This document shows, in pieces, positions 25,323 to 35,071 of a DNA stretch of 64,000 nt; position 1 is the first letter of the stretch; the number at the start of each line of letters is the position of its first letter. Under the pieces are notes generated by a model, which saw nothing but the letters and a program-made list of their open reading frames with translations, ran no database searches and was not told the origin of the DNA. Source of the stretch: Bacillus sp. RAR_GA_16 (GTDB taxonomy: Bacteria > Bacillota > Bacilli > Bacillales > Guptibacillaceae); assembly GCF_020165985.1 (NCBI RefSeq), contig NZ_JAIUKZ010000019.1, forward strand, positions 34,356-98,355. Reading direction: 5' to 3'. The position numbers were made by a program, and so were the translations under genes.

Positions 25323-25523
25323 TTATTTAATTGATCCATTTTTATCGGCTTTACTTACTCCACCGACGGACCAATTTTCTTCGGGAATTTCGTGAAGTAA
25401 TACGCGAACCTTACTAATTTCAACATCCAAACTATGACTGATGGCATAACTTACTTCGCTCACTAGCTTTCTTTTTGTTTCCAATCCTCTACCTTCTAAA
25501 ATGTGAATATGAGCTATTGGCAT
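25323..25523 (-). CDS. 4-oxalocrotonate tautomerase family enzyme
   Basis: 66 aa, the usual size. After Met removal the chain begins with Pro1, the catalytic base of this family (PIAHIHILEGRGLETKRKLV). The conserved arginine region appears in SKVRVLLHEIPEENWSVGG. It converts 2-hydroxymuconate (4-oxalocrotonate enol) to the 2-oxo-3-hexenedioate form for the decarboxylase. The preceding gene, six bases upstream on the same strand, is that decarboxylase or hydratase. Confidence 0.9.
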   Translation of the reverse strand: MPIAHIHILEGRGLETKRKLVSEVSYAISHSLDVEISKVRVLLHEIPEENWSVGGVSKADKNGSIK

Positions 25524-25528
25524 GTGAT

Positions 25529-26317
25529 TTATCCTTTTACATCAAAGTTCAGTTTGCCAAGAGGACCAAAATCAACCTCGATTTTATCTCCATTAAATAC
25601 GTTAACGGCTTCGGTTATCCCACCCGTCAGAATGACCATTCCAGGCTTAATCGAAAGTCCTTCTTTATTTATCATTCTTGTCAGCTCTACAATCGACTTT
25701 ACTGGATGGCCAAGAACAGCAGCCCCAGTTCCCTTTTGAACCTCTTCTTCATTTTGTTTCATCGTTACATTAACCTCGCTTAATGATGTATGAAACGGTG
25801 AATAAACTTGATTTCCTAATAGAAACTTAGAAGAAGAGGCATTGTCAGCAACTACATCGACTAACGTGAATGAGAAGTTTCGATATCTACTGTCGATCAC
25901 TTCAACAGCAGGTACGATAAATTCAGTTGCCATCCAGATATCTCGAGGAGTTAGGCTATCCCCTTTGAGTTCTTTATTCATCACAAAAGCAATTTCAGGC
26001 TCTACTCTAGGGTGTATTAATCCCTCTAGAGATAAGACTGGTTCTGTAAGTTCCATTGGTTTTGTTAAACGACCATAGATAGCGTCACTTACCCCAACAG
26101 ACTCTTGCTTTGCCTTACTCGTTAACCCCATTTTCCATCCAACGATGTGATCTCCTCGAGCTTCAGCTTGATCAATACATAGTTTTTGGATTTCGTAGGC
26201 ATCCTCCACTGTGAGGGAAGGATGATTAATCGTAATTTTATCCATCTCTGTACCTGCTACCTGATGGGCATCAATCTTTTCAGCGATTTCCTTTAAATTT
26301 CGTGTTTTCGTTTCCAC
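25529..26317 (-). CDS. 2-oxo-3-hexenedioate decarboxylase (hydratase/decarboxylase family)
   Basis: 262 aa, GTG start with AAGGAG eight bases upstream. It belongs to the fumarylacetoacetase-like MhpD/DmpH family: GWKMGLTSKAKQESVGVSD, HPRVEPEIAFVMNKEL and VEVIDSRYRNF carry the Mg2+-binding glutamates. The cluster holds two paralogues; this one lies next to the tautomerase, and the one at 28290-29087 next to the acetaldehyde dehydrogenase. By position this copy is taken as the decarboxylase and the other as the hydratase. Sequence alone does not separate the two reactions reliably. Confidence 0.75.
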   Translation of the reverse strand: METKTRNLKEIAEKIDAHQVAGTEMDKITINHPSLTVEDAYEIQKLCIDQAEARGDHIVGWKMGLTSKAKQESVGVSDAIYGRLTKPMELTEPVLSLEGLIHPRVEPEIAFVMNKELKGDSLTPRDIWMATEFIVPAVEVIDSRYRNFSFTLVDVVADNASSSKFLLGNQVYSPFHTSLSEVNVTMKQNEEEVQKGTGAAVLGHPVKSIVELTRMINKEGLSIKPGMVILTGGITEAVNVFNGDKIEVDFGPLGKLNFDVKG

Positions 26318-26331
26318 ATTCTAGCTCCTTC

Positions 26332-27351
26332 CTAATCTCCTACTACTTTCTTTCTCGATAGTTCACTCGCAATATCTACAATCATATCTTCCTGGCCGCC
26401 AACGGCTTTTCGATTCCCGATCTCGATCAGAATGTCCCGTGGATCTAGATTGAATTTCTTTGCTGCTCTATTCGCGTGAAGAAGGAAGCTTGAATAAACG
26501 CCGGCATATCCTAAGACCAAGCTCCCTTTTGTGATTTCTTGTGGCTTTTCTAATAATGGAGCTATCACATCTTCTGCGAGGTCCATCATCTTATATAAAT
26601 CAATTCCGGTATGAATGTTCATGCGTTCTAATACTGACACCAGGACTTCAGTCTGCGTATTACCGGCGCCTGCCCCTAGGCAACGTACGCTCCCATCGAT
26701 CATGTCAGCTCCTTCTTCTATTGCTGCAAGCGTATTGGCCATAGAAAGGGAAAGATTATTATGACCGTGAAATCCTATATTCACAGTGAGATGCTCTCTT
26801 AGGCTACGAATACGTTCTTTTACTTGCTGAGGCAATAACGCTCCTGCAGAGTCCACCACGTAAACCGTGTCTACTCCATAACTCTCCATTAACTTCGCTT
26901 GTTCAACCAGTTTTTCTACGGAAACCATGTGTGCCATCATTAAAAAGCCTACTGTTTCCATACCGAGGTCTTTTGCGACTTTAATGTGTTGCTTTGATAC
27001 GTCAGCTTCTGTTACGTGCGTAGCAATTCGAGCCATCCGTGCTCCAAGACTTTCGGCTTCTCGAAGTTGCTCAACGGTTCCAATGCCAGGCAGTAGTAAT
27101 ACACCTATTCTAGAATTTCTACAGACCGACACGGCCGATTGGATAAGTTCCATCTCATTGACTGCTGAGAGACCATACTGAAGGGAAGAACCTCCCAGCC
27201 CGTCTCCGTGGGAAACTTCTATATATGGCACATTTGCTTCATCTAGTGCTTTTGCGACTGAAATAACCTGATCTACCGTGTAGCTATGACCGACCGCATG
27301 ACTGCCATCTCTTAAAGCTACTTCTGTAATGATTACTTCACGTTGGCTCAA
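26332..27351 (-). CDS. 4-hydroxy-2-oxovalerate aldolase
   Basis: 339 aa, TTG start with AAGGAG seven bases upstream. DmpG/BphI/MhpE family: EVALRDGSHAVGHSY (R and D of the active site), IEVSHGDGLGGSS, the metal-binding HGHNN in GFHGHNNLSLSMA, and GAGAGNTQTEVLV. It splits 4-hydroxy-2-oxovalerate into pyruvate and acetaldehyde and forms a channelling complex with the acylating acetaldehyde dehydrogenase encoded 18 bp upstream. Confidence 0.93.
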   Translation of the reverse strand: MSQREVIITEVALRDGSHAVGHSYTVDQVISVAKALDEANVPYIEVSHGDGLGGSSLQYGLSAVNEMELIQSAVSVCRNSRIGVLLLPGIGTVEQLREAESLGARMARIATHVTEADVSKQHIKVAKDLGMETVGFLMMAHMVSVEKLVEQAKLMESYGVDTVYVVDSAGALLPQQVKERIRSLREHLTVNIGFHGHNNLSLSMANTLAAIEEGADMIDGSVRCLGAGAGNTQTEVLVSVLERMNIHTGIDLYKMMDLAEDVIAPLLEKPQEITKGSLVLGYAGVYSSFLLHANRAAKKFNLDPRDILIEIGNRKAVGGQEDMIVDIASELSRKKVVGD

Positions 27352-27369
27352 TTGGATTCTCCTTTTCTT

Positions 27370-28251
27370 TTAGGCATTTTTCGTGAGCTGTTTTTTCGCA
27401 AGTTCCTCTGCTACCTTCACTGCAGAAGAGGTCATAATATCTAGATTTCCTGAGTAGTTAGGGAGATAATCACCTGCTCCTTCTACCTCTATAAACACCG
27501 TAACTTGATTTCCATCAAAGATCGGCTCAGCTCGCAATCGATAACCCGGCACGTATTCTTTTATTTTTTTGACCATTTTTCCGATCGATTGAGAAATAGT
27601 GGCCTCATCCATTTCGCCTTCTTTTACGACACAATACACCGTATCTCGCATAATGATGGGAGGGTCAGCAGGATTTAGAATAATAATCGCTTTTCCTTTT
27701 TCGGCGCCACCAATATCTTCTATGCCTTTTGCTGTGGTCACCGTAAATTCATCAATATTTGCACGCGTACCTGGGCCGGCACTTTTGCTGGCGATTGTGG
27801 CTACGATCTCTGCATACCCTACTTTAGAAATTTCATTTACCGCATGCACAATAGGAATGGTAGCTTGTCCACCACACGTAATCATGTTCACATTTGGAAC
27901 GTCTAAATGCTTCCCAAGATTAACTGACGGCACAACAAATGGACCTAACGCAGCTGGGGTAAGATCAATAACTTTTTTCCCGAGCTTTCCGAGAACGTTG
28001 GCGTGATGGATATGCGCTTTTGCTGAGGTAGCATCAAAAAGAATATCTGCTAGGTCAGGCTGTTTTAAAAAGCCTTCAATTCCATCTTCAATCGCATGTA
28101 TACCAAGTTCTCGTGCTTTTCTTAGCCCATCAGACTGTGGATCTATTCCTATCATCGTCGTGAGTTCAAGGGTGTTCGATCGACCTAATTTCATCATTAA
28201 ATCCGTTCCGATGTTTCCTGAGCCGATAATTCCGACTTTAAGCTTTTGCAA
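27370..28251 (-). CDS. Acetaldehyde dehydrogenase (acetylating)
   Basis: 293 aa, TTG start with GAGGAGGG. DmpF/MhpF family: the NAD-binding motif [16 protein letters not shown] at the N-terminus, the nucleophile cysteine in [17 protein letters not shown], and [14 protein letters not shown]. It converts acetaldehyde, CoA and NAD+ to acetyl-CoA, taking the aldehyde directly from the adjacent aldolase. Confidence 0.93.
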   Translation of the reverse strand: MQKLKVGIIGSGNIGTDLMMKLGRSNTLELTTMIGIDPQSDGLRKARELGIHAIEDGIEGFLKQPDLADILFDATSAKAHIHHANVLGKLGKKVIDLTPAALGPFVVPSVNLGKHLDVPNVNMITCGGQATIPIVHAVNEISKVGYAEIVATIASKSAGPGTRANIDEFTVTTAKGIEDIGGAEKGKAIIILNPADPPIIMRDTVYCVVKEGEMDEATISQSIGKMVKKIKEYVPGYRLRAEPIFDGNQVTVFIEVEGAGDYLPNYSGNLDIMTSSAVKVAEELAKKQLTKNA

Positions 28252-28289
28252 TGAATTCCCTCCTCTTTTCCTTTCCTATATGTAGTGAC

Positions 28290-29087
28290 TTAAGGAACGA
28301 ATCGAACAGAAACTTCCCCTATTGGCTCCATTTTTACTGAAAATTCATCTCCAGGTTGACTATTCACTGCAGCTGAAAGCGCTCCTGAGAGAATAACGTC
28401 ACCTGGTTTAAGTGATTTATTATAATCGGCCATTTTATTGGCAAGCCAGGCTACACAGTTAGCCGGGTGATCTAACGCAGCAGAACCTTTTCCAGAATTC
28501 ATCAGTTCTCCATTTTTGTAGAGATCCATCTTCACTTCTGCAAGGTCAACTTCATCGACAGATGTTTTGTTATCTCCAAGAACATAAAGACCAGACGAAG
28601 CATTATCTGCAATTGTATCCTCCAGCTTTATTTTCCAATCCGATATCCGACTATCAACGATTTCGATAGCTGGAACGACATAATCGGTGGCATTTAAAAC
28701 GTCCTCTTTCGTAACATGGGGTCCTTGGAGCTCTTTCTTAAGAATGAAGGCGACTTCCCCTTCTACCTTTGGCTGAAGAACACGTTCTTTCGTAACGCTT
28801 CCACCGTTACTGACAACCATGGTATCGAGCAAGTGGCCGTAATCTGGTTCATTTACGCCAAGAAGTTCTTGCATGGCGACAGAAGTTAATCCAATCTTCA
28901 TACCGATGATATGAGCCCCTGCTTCTACCTTGTTTTGAATCGTAGCCAGCTGAATTTGATAAGCCTCATCCATGCTTAAATCCTTTTTTATATCGGTTAA
29001 AGCCTTAACAGAATGATGCGTTTCTTCAGCTTCTCTTAAGTGCTGAGAAAACTCATTTACTTCTTCACTTAAATGTACTTTGTTCAC
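28290..29087 (-). CDS. 2-oxopent-4-enoate hydratase
   Basis: 265 aa, GTG start with AGGAGGC. Same family as the paralogue at 25529-26317: GMKIGLTSVAMQELLGVNEPD, LQPKVEGEVAFILKKEL, AIEIVDSRISDWKIKLEDT. Its place directly before the acetaldehyde dehydrogenase and aldolase argues for the hydratase step (2-hydroxypenta-2,4-dienoate to 4-hydroxy-2-oxovalerate). A swap of roles with the paralogue is possible. Confidence 0.75.
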   Translation of the reverse strand: MNKVHLSEEVNEFSQHLREAEETHHSVKALTDIKKDLSMDEAYQIQLATIQNKVEAGAHIIGMKIGLTSVAMQELLGVNEPDYGHLLDTMVVSNGGSVTKERVLQPKVEGEVAFILKKELQGPHVTKEDVLNATDYVVPAIEIVDSRISDWKIKLEDTIADNASSGLYVLGDNKTSVDEVDLAEVKMDLYKNGELMNSGKGSAALDHPANCVAWLANKMADYNKSLKPGDVILSGALSAAVNSQPGDEFSVKMEPIGEVSVRFVP

Positions 29088-29108
29088 AATAGGAGCCTCC
29101 TTTAGGAT

Positions 29109-30584
29109 TTAAAGTTTAACCGTGACATTCGACAATTCACTGTAAAATTCAAAACTGTGCATGCCACCTTCTCGACCAATACCACTTTGCTTCAATCCTC
29201 CAAAAGGAGTTCGCAGATCTCTTAAATACCAAGTGTTCACCCAGATAATCCCTGCTTCAATTTGAGAGGCAACTCGATGAGCCCGTCGTAAATCGTTCGT
29301 CCAAATTGTTGCCCCTAATCCATAATGGGTGTCATTGGCTTGTTCAATAACATCCTCTTCTGTATCAAAAGGGAGCACCGTTACCATAGGACCAAAGATC
29401 TCTTCACGTACGCATCGGGAATTACGATTTAGTCCTGTGACAATCGTAGGTTCTATAAAAAATCCTTTTTCTTCATGATCAGGTCTTCCACCACCAGCTA
29501 CGATGGTTCCGCCTTCTTCTTTTGCGATTTCGATGTATCTCGTTACACGGTCATAATGTTCTTTTGAAATCACCGCACCAACATTCGTCCCGGTCTTAAA
29601 AGGGTCCCCAACTTTTAGCTCCTTGGTCCGACTAACGAACTTATCAAGGAAGGCTTCATAAATCGGTCGTTCCACGTAAATTCTTGAACCACAGAGACAA
29701 ACTTCTCCTTGATTCATAAAGCTCGATTTTAGAGTGGTTTCAATCACTTCATCGATGTCTGAATCTGCAAAGATTATATTTGGATTCTTCCCACCAAGCT
29801 CATAGGAAAGCTTCTTCAGTGTTGGCGCTGCTGCTTGCATAATAGCAGTCCCTGTTTTCGTTTCTCCCGTAAACGTGACTGCATCCACTTGTGGGTGCTT
29901 TGTAATCGCTGATCCAGCTGAATCAGGCCCAAATCCATGTACAATATTGACTACGCCGTCTGGTACGCCTGCATCCTTACAGATCTCTGCCAGAACAGTC
30001 GCCGTCATCGGTGTCCATTCTGCTGGTTTAATCACTGCAGTGTTACCTGCTGCTAAGCAGGGAGCCATTTTCCAAGTTAATAACAGCATTGGAAGGTTCC
30101 ATGGATTGATCATCCCTACTACTCCAACGGGGCGACGAATAGAATAATGAAGTGCTTGATTATCCTGCTGATACGACTCGGTTCCTAAGGATGTTAAATA
30201 ATCAGCGAAAAAGTGGAAGTTGTATGCAGCTCTCGTTATATCGACTTCTAACGCCATTTCATATGGTTTACCTGTATCTAACGATTCAAGGGTAGCTAGC
30301 TCTTCTTTTCGTTCCAAGATTAAATCACCGATTCGACGAAGAATTGAAGAACGTTCTTTGGAAGTGAGATCCTTCCAAGGGCCTTTTAATGCTTTTCTAG
30401 CTGATTGAACGGCGAGGTCGACTTCTTTCTCTCCACCTTCAGCTACTTTCCCCATCACCTTTTCTGTTGCGGGGTTAATATTTTCAAAGGTTTTATGATT
30501 CGATGAGTCAACATATTCGCCATTAATAAAATGGCGACAATCAATTGGTTGTACCTTGCTCGCGAGCTTTTCTTTTATGTGCAT
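29109..30584 (-). CDS. 2-aminomuconate semialdehyde dehydrogenase (aldehyde dehydrogenase family)
   Basis: About 491 aa from the ATG at 30584, nine bases after AAAGGGG; closer upstream ATG/ATG codons are less well spaced. A class of aldehyde dehydrogenases with all motifs: NPWNLPMLLLTWKMAPCLAAG, FTGETKTGTAIM, the general base glutamate in LSYELGGKNPN and the catalytic cysteine in NQGEVCLCGSR. Close in type to 2-hydroxymuconic semialdehyde dehydrogenases (XylG/AmnC). Between the ACMS decarboxylase and the deaminase in pathway order, its substrate should be 2-aminomuconate 6-semialdehyde with NAD+. Confidence 0.88.
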   Translation of the reverse strand: MHIKEKLASKVQPIDCRHFINGEYVDSSNHKTFENINPATEKVMGKVAEGGEKEVDLAVQSARKALKGPWKDLTSKERSSILRRIGDLILERKEELATLESLDTGKPYEMALEVDITRAAYNFHFFADYLTSLGTESYQQDNQALHYSIRRPVGVVGMINPWNLPMLLLTWKMAPCLAAGNTAVIKPAEWTPMTATVLAEICKDAGVPDGVVNIVHGFGPDSAGSAITKHPQVDAVTFTGETKTGTAIMQAAAPTLKKLSYELGGKNPNIIFADSDIDEVIETTLKSSFMNQGEVCLCGSRIYVERPIYEAFLDKFVSRTKELKVGDPFKTGTNVGAVISKEHYDRVTRYIEIAKEEGGTIVAGGGRPDHEEKGFFIEPTIVTGLNRNSRCVREEIFGPMVTVLPFDTEEDVIEQANDTHYGLGATIWTNDLRRAHRVASQIEAGIIWVNTWYLRDLRTPFGGLKQSGIGREGGMHSFEFYSELSNVTVKL

Positions 30585-30652
30585 ATCCATTTTCCCCTTT
30601 GCAAAACACATTGTGATTTTTAAGAAAAAATGGTGACGCGATGGCCACCATT

Positions 30653-31114
30653 CTATTCTTCTACTTCAACTATCATTTCGATCTCAATCGCTGTTCCTCC
30701 AGGAAGCTGAGCCATCCCTACAGCCGATCGTGCATGTTTTCCTCTATCTCCAAAGACTTCATTCAGTAAATCTGAAGCTCCATCAATCACTTTGGGTTGA
30801 TCAATAAAATCTTCTGTACAGTTCACCATTCCAAGCAACTTTACAACTCGTTTCACCTTACTTAACTCACCAAGTTCATGTTTTAAGACATTTAAAAGGT
30901 TTAACATGGATTGTCTGGCTGCTTTGTAACCTTCATCGATCGTAAGGTCGTGCCCTAGTTTTCCATGATACTGATCGACCCCTTGACCGGCTGTAAAGAT
31001 GAGATTTCCTACTTTTACATGACTCACGTAGTTCCCCACTGCAGGTCGGATAGGGGAAAGGTTAAGTCCCAGATTTTGCAGTTTCTCCTCTGGAGTCAGA
31101 ACTTTTTGTGTCAT
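30653..31114 (-). CDS. RidA-family 2-aminomuconate deaminase
   Basis: 153 aa of the YjgF/YER057c/UK114 (RidA) family: GNLIFTAGQGVDQYHGKLG, ARQSMLNLLNVLKHELGEL and the C-terminal HARSAVGMAQLPGGTAIEIE with its conserved arginine. Deaminases that turn 2-aminomuconate into 4-oxalocrotonate in the 3-hydroxyanthranilate and aminophenol pathways belong to this family. The first 53 bases overlap the end of the ACMS decarboxylase gene in another frame; AAGGAG lies 13 bases before the ATG. Confidence 0.82.
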   Translation of the reverse strand: MTQKVLTPEEKLQNLGLNLSPIRPAVGNYVSHVKVGNLIFTAGQGVDQYHGKLGHDLTIDEGYKAARQSMLNLLNVLKHELGELSKVKRVVKLLGMVNCTEDFIDQPKVIDGASDLLNEVFGDRGKHARSAVGMAQLPGGTAIEIEMIVEVEE

Positions 31115-32114
31115 GGTTTCGTCGTTTCTCCTTTACATTTAAGAATCGTAGTGCGTTTTCTCCTAAGATCTTTCTTTTTTGTTCTTCTGTTAAATTCTCC
31201 ATTTCATCGATCACTTTTCCAGGAGGCATCTCTCTTAATAGGAAAGGATAATCAGACCCCATCATGACCCGATCATGACCAAAGCGATCAATGAGATAAT
31301 TAATATTGAGTGGATCATAGTTTAGAGAATCAAAATAAAAGTTTTGTACGTAATGACTAGGAGGATGCGTGGTTAAGCGCAGGTGCGGCCATACTTCCCA
31401 TCCCCTATCCAGTCTCGGAAGAATGTAAGGGAATGACCCTCCTCCGTGTGCAAAGCAAATCTTTAAATTCGGATACTTCTCAATAACCCCACTCCAAATG
31501 AGACTAGCAGCAGCAAGGGCTGTTTCACTTGGCATGCCTACCGTGTACATGAAGTTATGGCGAGGTGTACGCTCTTTCGCCATCGTCTCCCACGGATGAA
31601 TAAACAGTGGAACATTCCATTCTTCTGCTTTCTCGAAAAAATCGAGAAATTGTGGAGCATCAAGATTCTCCCCATTCACATTTGTTCCAATTTCAATGCC
31701 GTTTAGGTGAAGCTCATGCATGCAACGATCCATTTCTTTAATGGCTGCTTTTGAATCTTGCATTGGAACAGTTCCTAGGCCAACAAATCGTGAAGGATTT
31801 TCCTTTACTGTTTTTGCAATGAAATCATTTTGAACTTTTGCCATTTCTACAGCCGCATTCGCATTAGCCCAATAAGAAAATGTGACGGGAACGGGGGAAA
31901 GGACCTGGATATCGACCCCTTCACGGTCCATATCTTGAATACGTTTTTGAGGGTCCCAGACTTGATCGGTCACTTCTCTAAAAACATTTCCTTCGACCAT
32001 AATGTTAGCCCCACATGCACATGTCTGTTCTAACGTTGGCCATTTCCCCCCGTATTTTTCTGCGAAATCTGGAAGATCTTTTGGAATCACATGAGTGTGA
32101 AAATCTACTTTCAT
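31062..32114 (-). CDS. nbaD: 2-amino-3-carboxymuconate 6-semialdehyde decarboxylase
   Basis: About 350 aa from the ATG at 32114 (AAGGA nine bases upstream, overlapping the dioxygenase stop as ATGA). Amidohydrolase family 2 with the ACMSD pattern: DFHTHVIP metal site at the N-terminus, HPWETMAKER, CFAHGGGSFPY and the C-terminal MMGSDYPF aspartate. It decarboxylates the ring-opening product to 2-aminomuconate semialdehyde. After the expected family end (ENALRFLNVK) there are 22 extra, polar residues that run into the deaminase gene, suggesting loss of the original stop. Confidence 0.88.
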   Translation of the reverse strand: MKVDFHTHVIPKDLPDFAEKYGGKWPTLEQTCACGANIMVEGNVFREVTDQVWDPQKRIQDMDREGVDIQVLSPVPVTFSYWANANAAVEMAKVQNDFIAKTVKENPSRFVGLGTVPMQDSKAAIKEMDRCMHELHLNGIEIGTNVNGENLDAPQFLDFFEKAEEWNVPLFIHPWETMAKERTPRHNFMYTVGMPSETALAAASLIWSGVIEKYPNLKICFAHGGGSFPYILPRLDRGWEVWPHLRLTTHPPSHYVQNFYFDSLNYDPLNINYLIDRFGHDRVMMGSDYPFLLREMPPGKVIDEMENLTEEQKRKILGENALRFLNVKEKRRNHDTKSSDSRGETAKSGT

Positions 32115-32665
32115 GCGTTCCATTCCTTCACTTCAGCTGGCATTTTGTAACCGCAATGGTCGCATGTTCTTAACTCTTCACTGCTGTTAAAGGTTTCGAT
32201 GGCTTCTTTCACCTGAGTAGCAATATCCGTTAACTGGACAGTTGCACGGTGCATCTCTTTGTCGCAGTTATCACAGAACCATAAGAAGTGTTCAAGTTCC
32301 CCTTGAGCTCGTTTACGCTCAAGCACTAGCCCGTAAGAATCAGCTACACGATGAGGTGAATGTGGAACATTGGCAGGAAGCATAAACATTTCGCCTTCCT
32401 TTACTTCTACTACCTCACGCTCTCCTTTATCATTGATGCATTCAACGTAAGCGCTGCCCTTAATTTGATAGAAAAACTCATCTGAAGGATCTACATGAAA
32501 ATCTCGACGTTTATTCGGTCCGCCCAGAAGCATGGCAATAAATTCAGAGTCTTCCCATAGAACTTTATTATTAACGGGTGGTTTTAACTGATCTTTGTTT
32601 TCTTCAACCGTTTTCATCATGTCCATTACTCTTGATTTAAGATGCTGTTTCGCTTCAATAGTCAT
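32111..32665 (-). CDS. nbaC: 3-hydroxyanthranilate 3,4-dioxygenase
   Basis: 184 aa cupin enzyme. The Fe2+ site is visible: FHVDPSDEFFYQIKG gives the first His and Glu, and NVPHSPHRVADS the second His. Arginines for substrate binding occur in NKRRDFH. The C-terminus has a rubredoxin-like CDNCDKE ... CDHCGYK pair typical of bacterial and fungal enzymes. It opens the 3-hydroxyanthranilate ring to 2-amino-3-carboxymuconate semialdehyde. GGAGG precedes the ATG and a full cre consensus lies 21 bp upstream. Confidence 0.93.
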   Translation of the reverse strand: MTIEAKQHLKSRVMDMMKTVEENKDQLKPPVNNKVLWEDSEFIAMLLGGPNKRRDFHVDPSDEFFYQIKGSAYVECINDKGEREVVEVKEGEMFMLPANVPHSPHRVADSYGLVLERKRAQGELEHFLWFCDNCDKEMHRATVQLTDIATQVKEAIETFNSSEELRTCDHCGYKMPAEVKEWNA

Positions 32666-32685
32666 TTTACTTCCTCCTTATAATT

Positions 32686-32699
32686 TGTAAGCGCTATCA
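32686..32699 (-). promoter_or_regulatory. cre (CcpA) site between iclR-type gene and the dioxygenase gene
   Basis: TGTAAGCGCTATCA fits all positions of the cre consensus TGWNANCGNTNWCA (in either orientation the CG core is central). It overlaps the stop codon of the IclR gene. Predicts glucose repression, either as a promoter block or a roadblock to read-through. Confidence 0.6.
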
Positions 32700-33446
32700 T
32701 AAAAGGCTAATATAACCCAGGTCTTTTGATATTTTTTCAGCTGTACTGACGACGCTTTTTATCATGCGTTCTCGGTTTCGGCCATTCATATAAGAAACTG
32801 GTCCAACCATATTAAGGGCTGCGATCGTTTGCCCTGTATATGAGTGAATGGGCGCTGCAATGCCGTACAACCCAAGCTCATTTTCATTGTTGCTAATGGC
32901 ATAGCCTTGCTTTTTTATAATGGAAAGCTCGTTCCTTAAATTTCCTACGTCTGTAATCGTATTGGGTGCTAACTTAAGCAACCCTCTTGCGATGGTTGGT
33001 TTGATTAGAGAAGGATTGAAAGCAAGCAATATTTTCCCGGTACTTGTGCAATATGCTGGTTTTGTTGCTCCTACGTAAGTCGGAACTGGAAGTGATTCTT
33101 TTGACTGGACTTTAAGGACAAACCGAACCTCTCCGGCATCGAACATACCGATATGAACGGTACTATGAAACTTTCGAATTAATGCTTCACAAAATGGCGT
33201 CGCTTCATGGTAGATTTCCTGTTGGTACATGACGTGGTTACTCCATTCAAGTAGCTTCCAACCTAACCGATATTTTTTACGGCTGTCTTGAATGAGAATA
33301 CCTTCCTGGCAAAGCGTACGAACAAGATGATGAACGGTACTGGCATTCATACAGAGCTTTTCCGCAATCTCTAAATTCCCTAATGCAGGCTCATCTTTGG
33401 TAAAGCAATTCAGTATCTTTGATATTTTTTGTACTGATGCAATCAT
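32697..33446 (-). CDS. IclR-family transcription regulator
   Basis: 249 aa. N-terminal winged helix (SVQKISKILNCFTKDEPALG, MNASTVHHLVRTLCQEGIL) followed by the IclR effector-binding domain (VRFVLKVQSKESLPVPTYVG, AYCTSTGKILLAF, NENELGLYGIAAPIHSY). It sits between the hydroxylase genes and the ring-cleavage genes in the same direction, so it is the likely pathway regulator, sensing an aromatic intermediate. GGGGGG precedes the ATG. Confidence 0.88.
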   Translation of the reverse strand: MIASVQKISKILNCFTKDEPALGNLEIAEKLCMNASTVHHLVRTLCQEGILIQDSRKKYRLGWKLLEWSNHVMYQQEIYHEATPFCEALIRKFHSTVHIGMFDAGEVRFVLKVQSKESLPVPTYVGATKPAYCTSTGKILLAFNPSLIKPTIARGLLKLAPNTITDVGNLRNELSIIKKQGYAISNNENELGLYGIAAPIHSYTGQTIAALNMVGPVSYMNGRNRERMIKSVVSTAEKISKDLGYISLL

Positions 33447-33567
33447 GCTTATCCCCCTAAAGAAACGATTGTTGATATAAGAATAGTTTTAACATCCAAC
33501 GTATTCCCAGTTACTACTTCCAACAATCTCCGCCAAAGTCCTGCACTCACGCCATCCCATCGTTACA

Positions 33568-35043
33568 TCACGTTAGCTGGCCTTCTAAGTCTTTAGCACC
33601 CTTTATTGCTTCATCCACCATTGGGAATGTGTTCTGGCGCTTATAAGTACTATAGAAACGACCCAGTCGACGAAGAGGATCACCTGAATAGTAACGCTCG
33701 TATTGAAGCAGTCTCTGACCGAAAGCTTCACCGGAAAGATCCCATGCTAGCTTGAATAACTGAACACGTTCTTCTGAAGTGATGCCTTCTCGTCCAACGT
33801 AATACTTTTCTGTAACTGAGCGAAGTTCCGGATTTAAGAAGTCAGCGCCTGTTGGAGACATGAGAAGCCCACCAGCTCCAATTATTTGAATCACTTCAAT
33901 GGCTCTCGGATAAAGCTTTGGCAACATGCCTCGAATGGTCTCTAATGCCGTAGCTGCAGGCATGACTTCACCTGAATTGGTTGTCTCATACTCGTATTCC
34001 GATACGCGTAGCAACGCTCTTATCGTTTCAACCGATTGCATAAGTTCTCCAAGCTGTGTTTGAACATTTAAATAGCCATCAACTCCGATGGAATCTGCGA
34101 CTCTAGCTGCAACTTCAGAAGCAAATTGAAGTTTCACTAAACCTCTTACTCCCGATTGGTGAGCTGGTTGCTGTCCTATACCGGTTTTAGGATATAACAA
34201 GTTCGCTGCTTCGATGTTTTGATTAATAAAAATACGATCTTTTGGTACGAAAACATCATTGAACACGAGCAATGCATCCATTTCTTCAAAACGTGAAGCG
34301 AGTGGATGATCAAATGTTGAACGTGTGCCATCTTGCATCGGTTCCCGACAGATAATTTGCAACCCTGGTGTATCAATTGGAAGGGCAAAAGCAACAGCAT
34401 GCTTTTCATCTCCAGGTTTGAAACCAGGGAATGAATAGATAATGACTTCGTCTGTAATTGGCGCAAGGGTAGCTAGCATCTTAGCTCCTCTAACAACAAC
34501 CCCATCTGGTCGATCTTCTACTACACCTAAGTGGGTAAATTCATCACTTTGTTCATGTGAAGCCTTGCTCCTGTCATTTTGAGGATTGATTATCGCATGT
34601 GTTAAAAACAGATCATTGTCACGGATGTATTTGTAGTAGTTAATCATGTTTGTTGCCCATTCAGTGTTATACTGATCAAGAAACCATGAGTTACTAGCCA
34701 TAGCCGTAATGGTCACATTTAAAAAGTCTGGAGTTCTTCCCATCGTTCCAAATGTAGCTCTAGCAAATACTTCAAATAACGTTGACCGCGCTTTTAAATC
34801 CTCATATGTTTTAGGAACCTTGAAAGCATGTGAAGTTCGCTCTCCAGTGTCTTCACAAACATAGGTAATCTGTTCTTCGTATTTCGGATCATGTTGCATA
34901 TCATATAGTTTGGCTATTTCATGAATTGGTTGACGGAACACGTCTTCATTGTAAACATCATCAACTCGTTTCCCACCAAGCCATACTTCTGGATGACGTG
35001 TTTTCAAGCCATCTATGTACTGAGCACCAGTTCGTATACCCAT
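33568..35043 (-). CDS. FAD-dependent aromatic hydroxylase, HpaB family (probable anthranilate 3-monooxygenase)
   Basis: 491 aa with the 4-hydroxyphenylacetate 3-hydroxylase large-subunit fold: [70 protein letters not shown]. The family takes reduced FAD from a separate reductase and hydroxylates next to an existing OH or NH2. Next to a complete 3-hydroxyanthranilate pathway its substrate is most likely anthranilate, as described for the HpaB-type enzyme in Geobacillus. Substrate is inferred from context. AAAGGGGG precedes the ATG. Confidence 0.85.
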   Translation of the reverse strand: MGIRTGAQYIDGLKTRHPEVWLGGKRVDDVYNEDVFRQPIHEIAKLYDMQHDPKYEEQITYVCEDTGERTSHAFKVPKTYEDLKARSTLFEVFARATFGTMGRTPDFLNVTITAMASNSWFLDQYNTEWATNMINYYKYIRDNDLFLTHAIINPQNDRSKASHEQSDEFTHLGVVEDRPDGVVVRGAKMLATLAPITDEVIIYSFPGFKPGDEKHAVAFALPIDTPGLQIICREPMQDGTRSTFDHPLASRFEEMDALLVFNDVFVPKDRIFINQNIEAANLLYPKTGIGQQPAHQSGVRGLVKLQFASEVAARVADSIGVDGYLNVQTQLGELMQSVETIRALLRVSEYEYETTNSGEVMPAATALETIRGMLPKLYPRAIEVIQIIGAGGLLMSPTGADFLNPELRSVTEKYYVGREGITSEERVQLFKLAWDLSGEAFGQRLLQYERYYSGDPLRRLGRFYSTYKRQNTFPMVDEAIKGAKDLEGQLT

Positions 35044-35071
35044 AATATCTTCCCCCTTTAAATGTAAGTAC

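Noticed and set aside
33568..35043. HpaB-type hydroxylase as a 4-hydroxyphenylacetate degradation gene
   Set aside because: The rest of the cluster is 3-hydroxyanthranilate-specific (dioxygenase, ACMS decarboxylase, RidA deaminase) and lacks homoprotocatechuate pathway genes.
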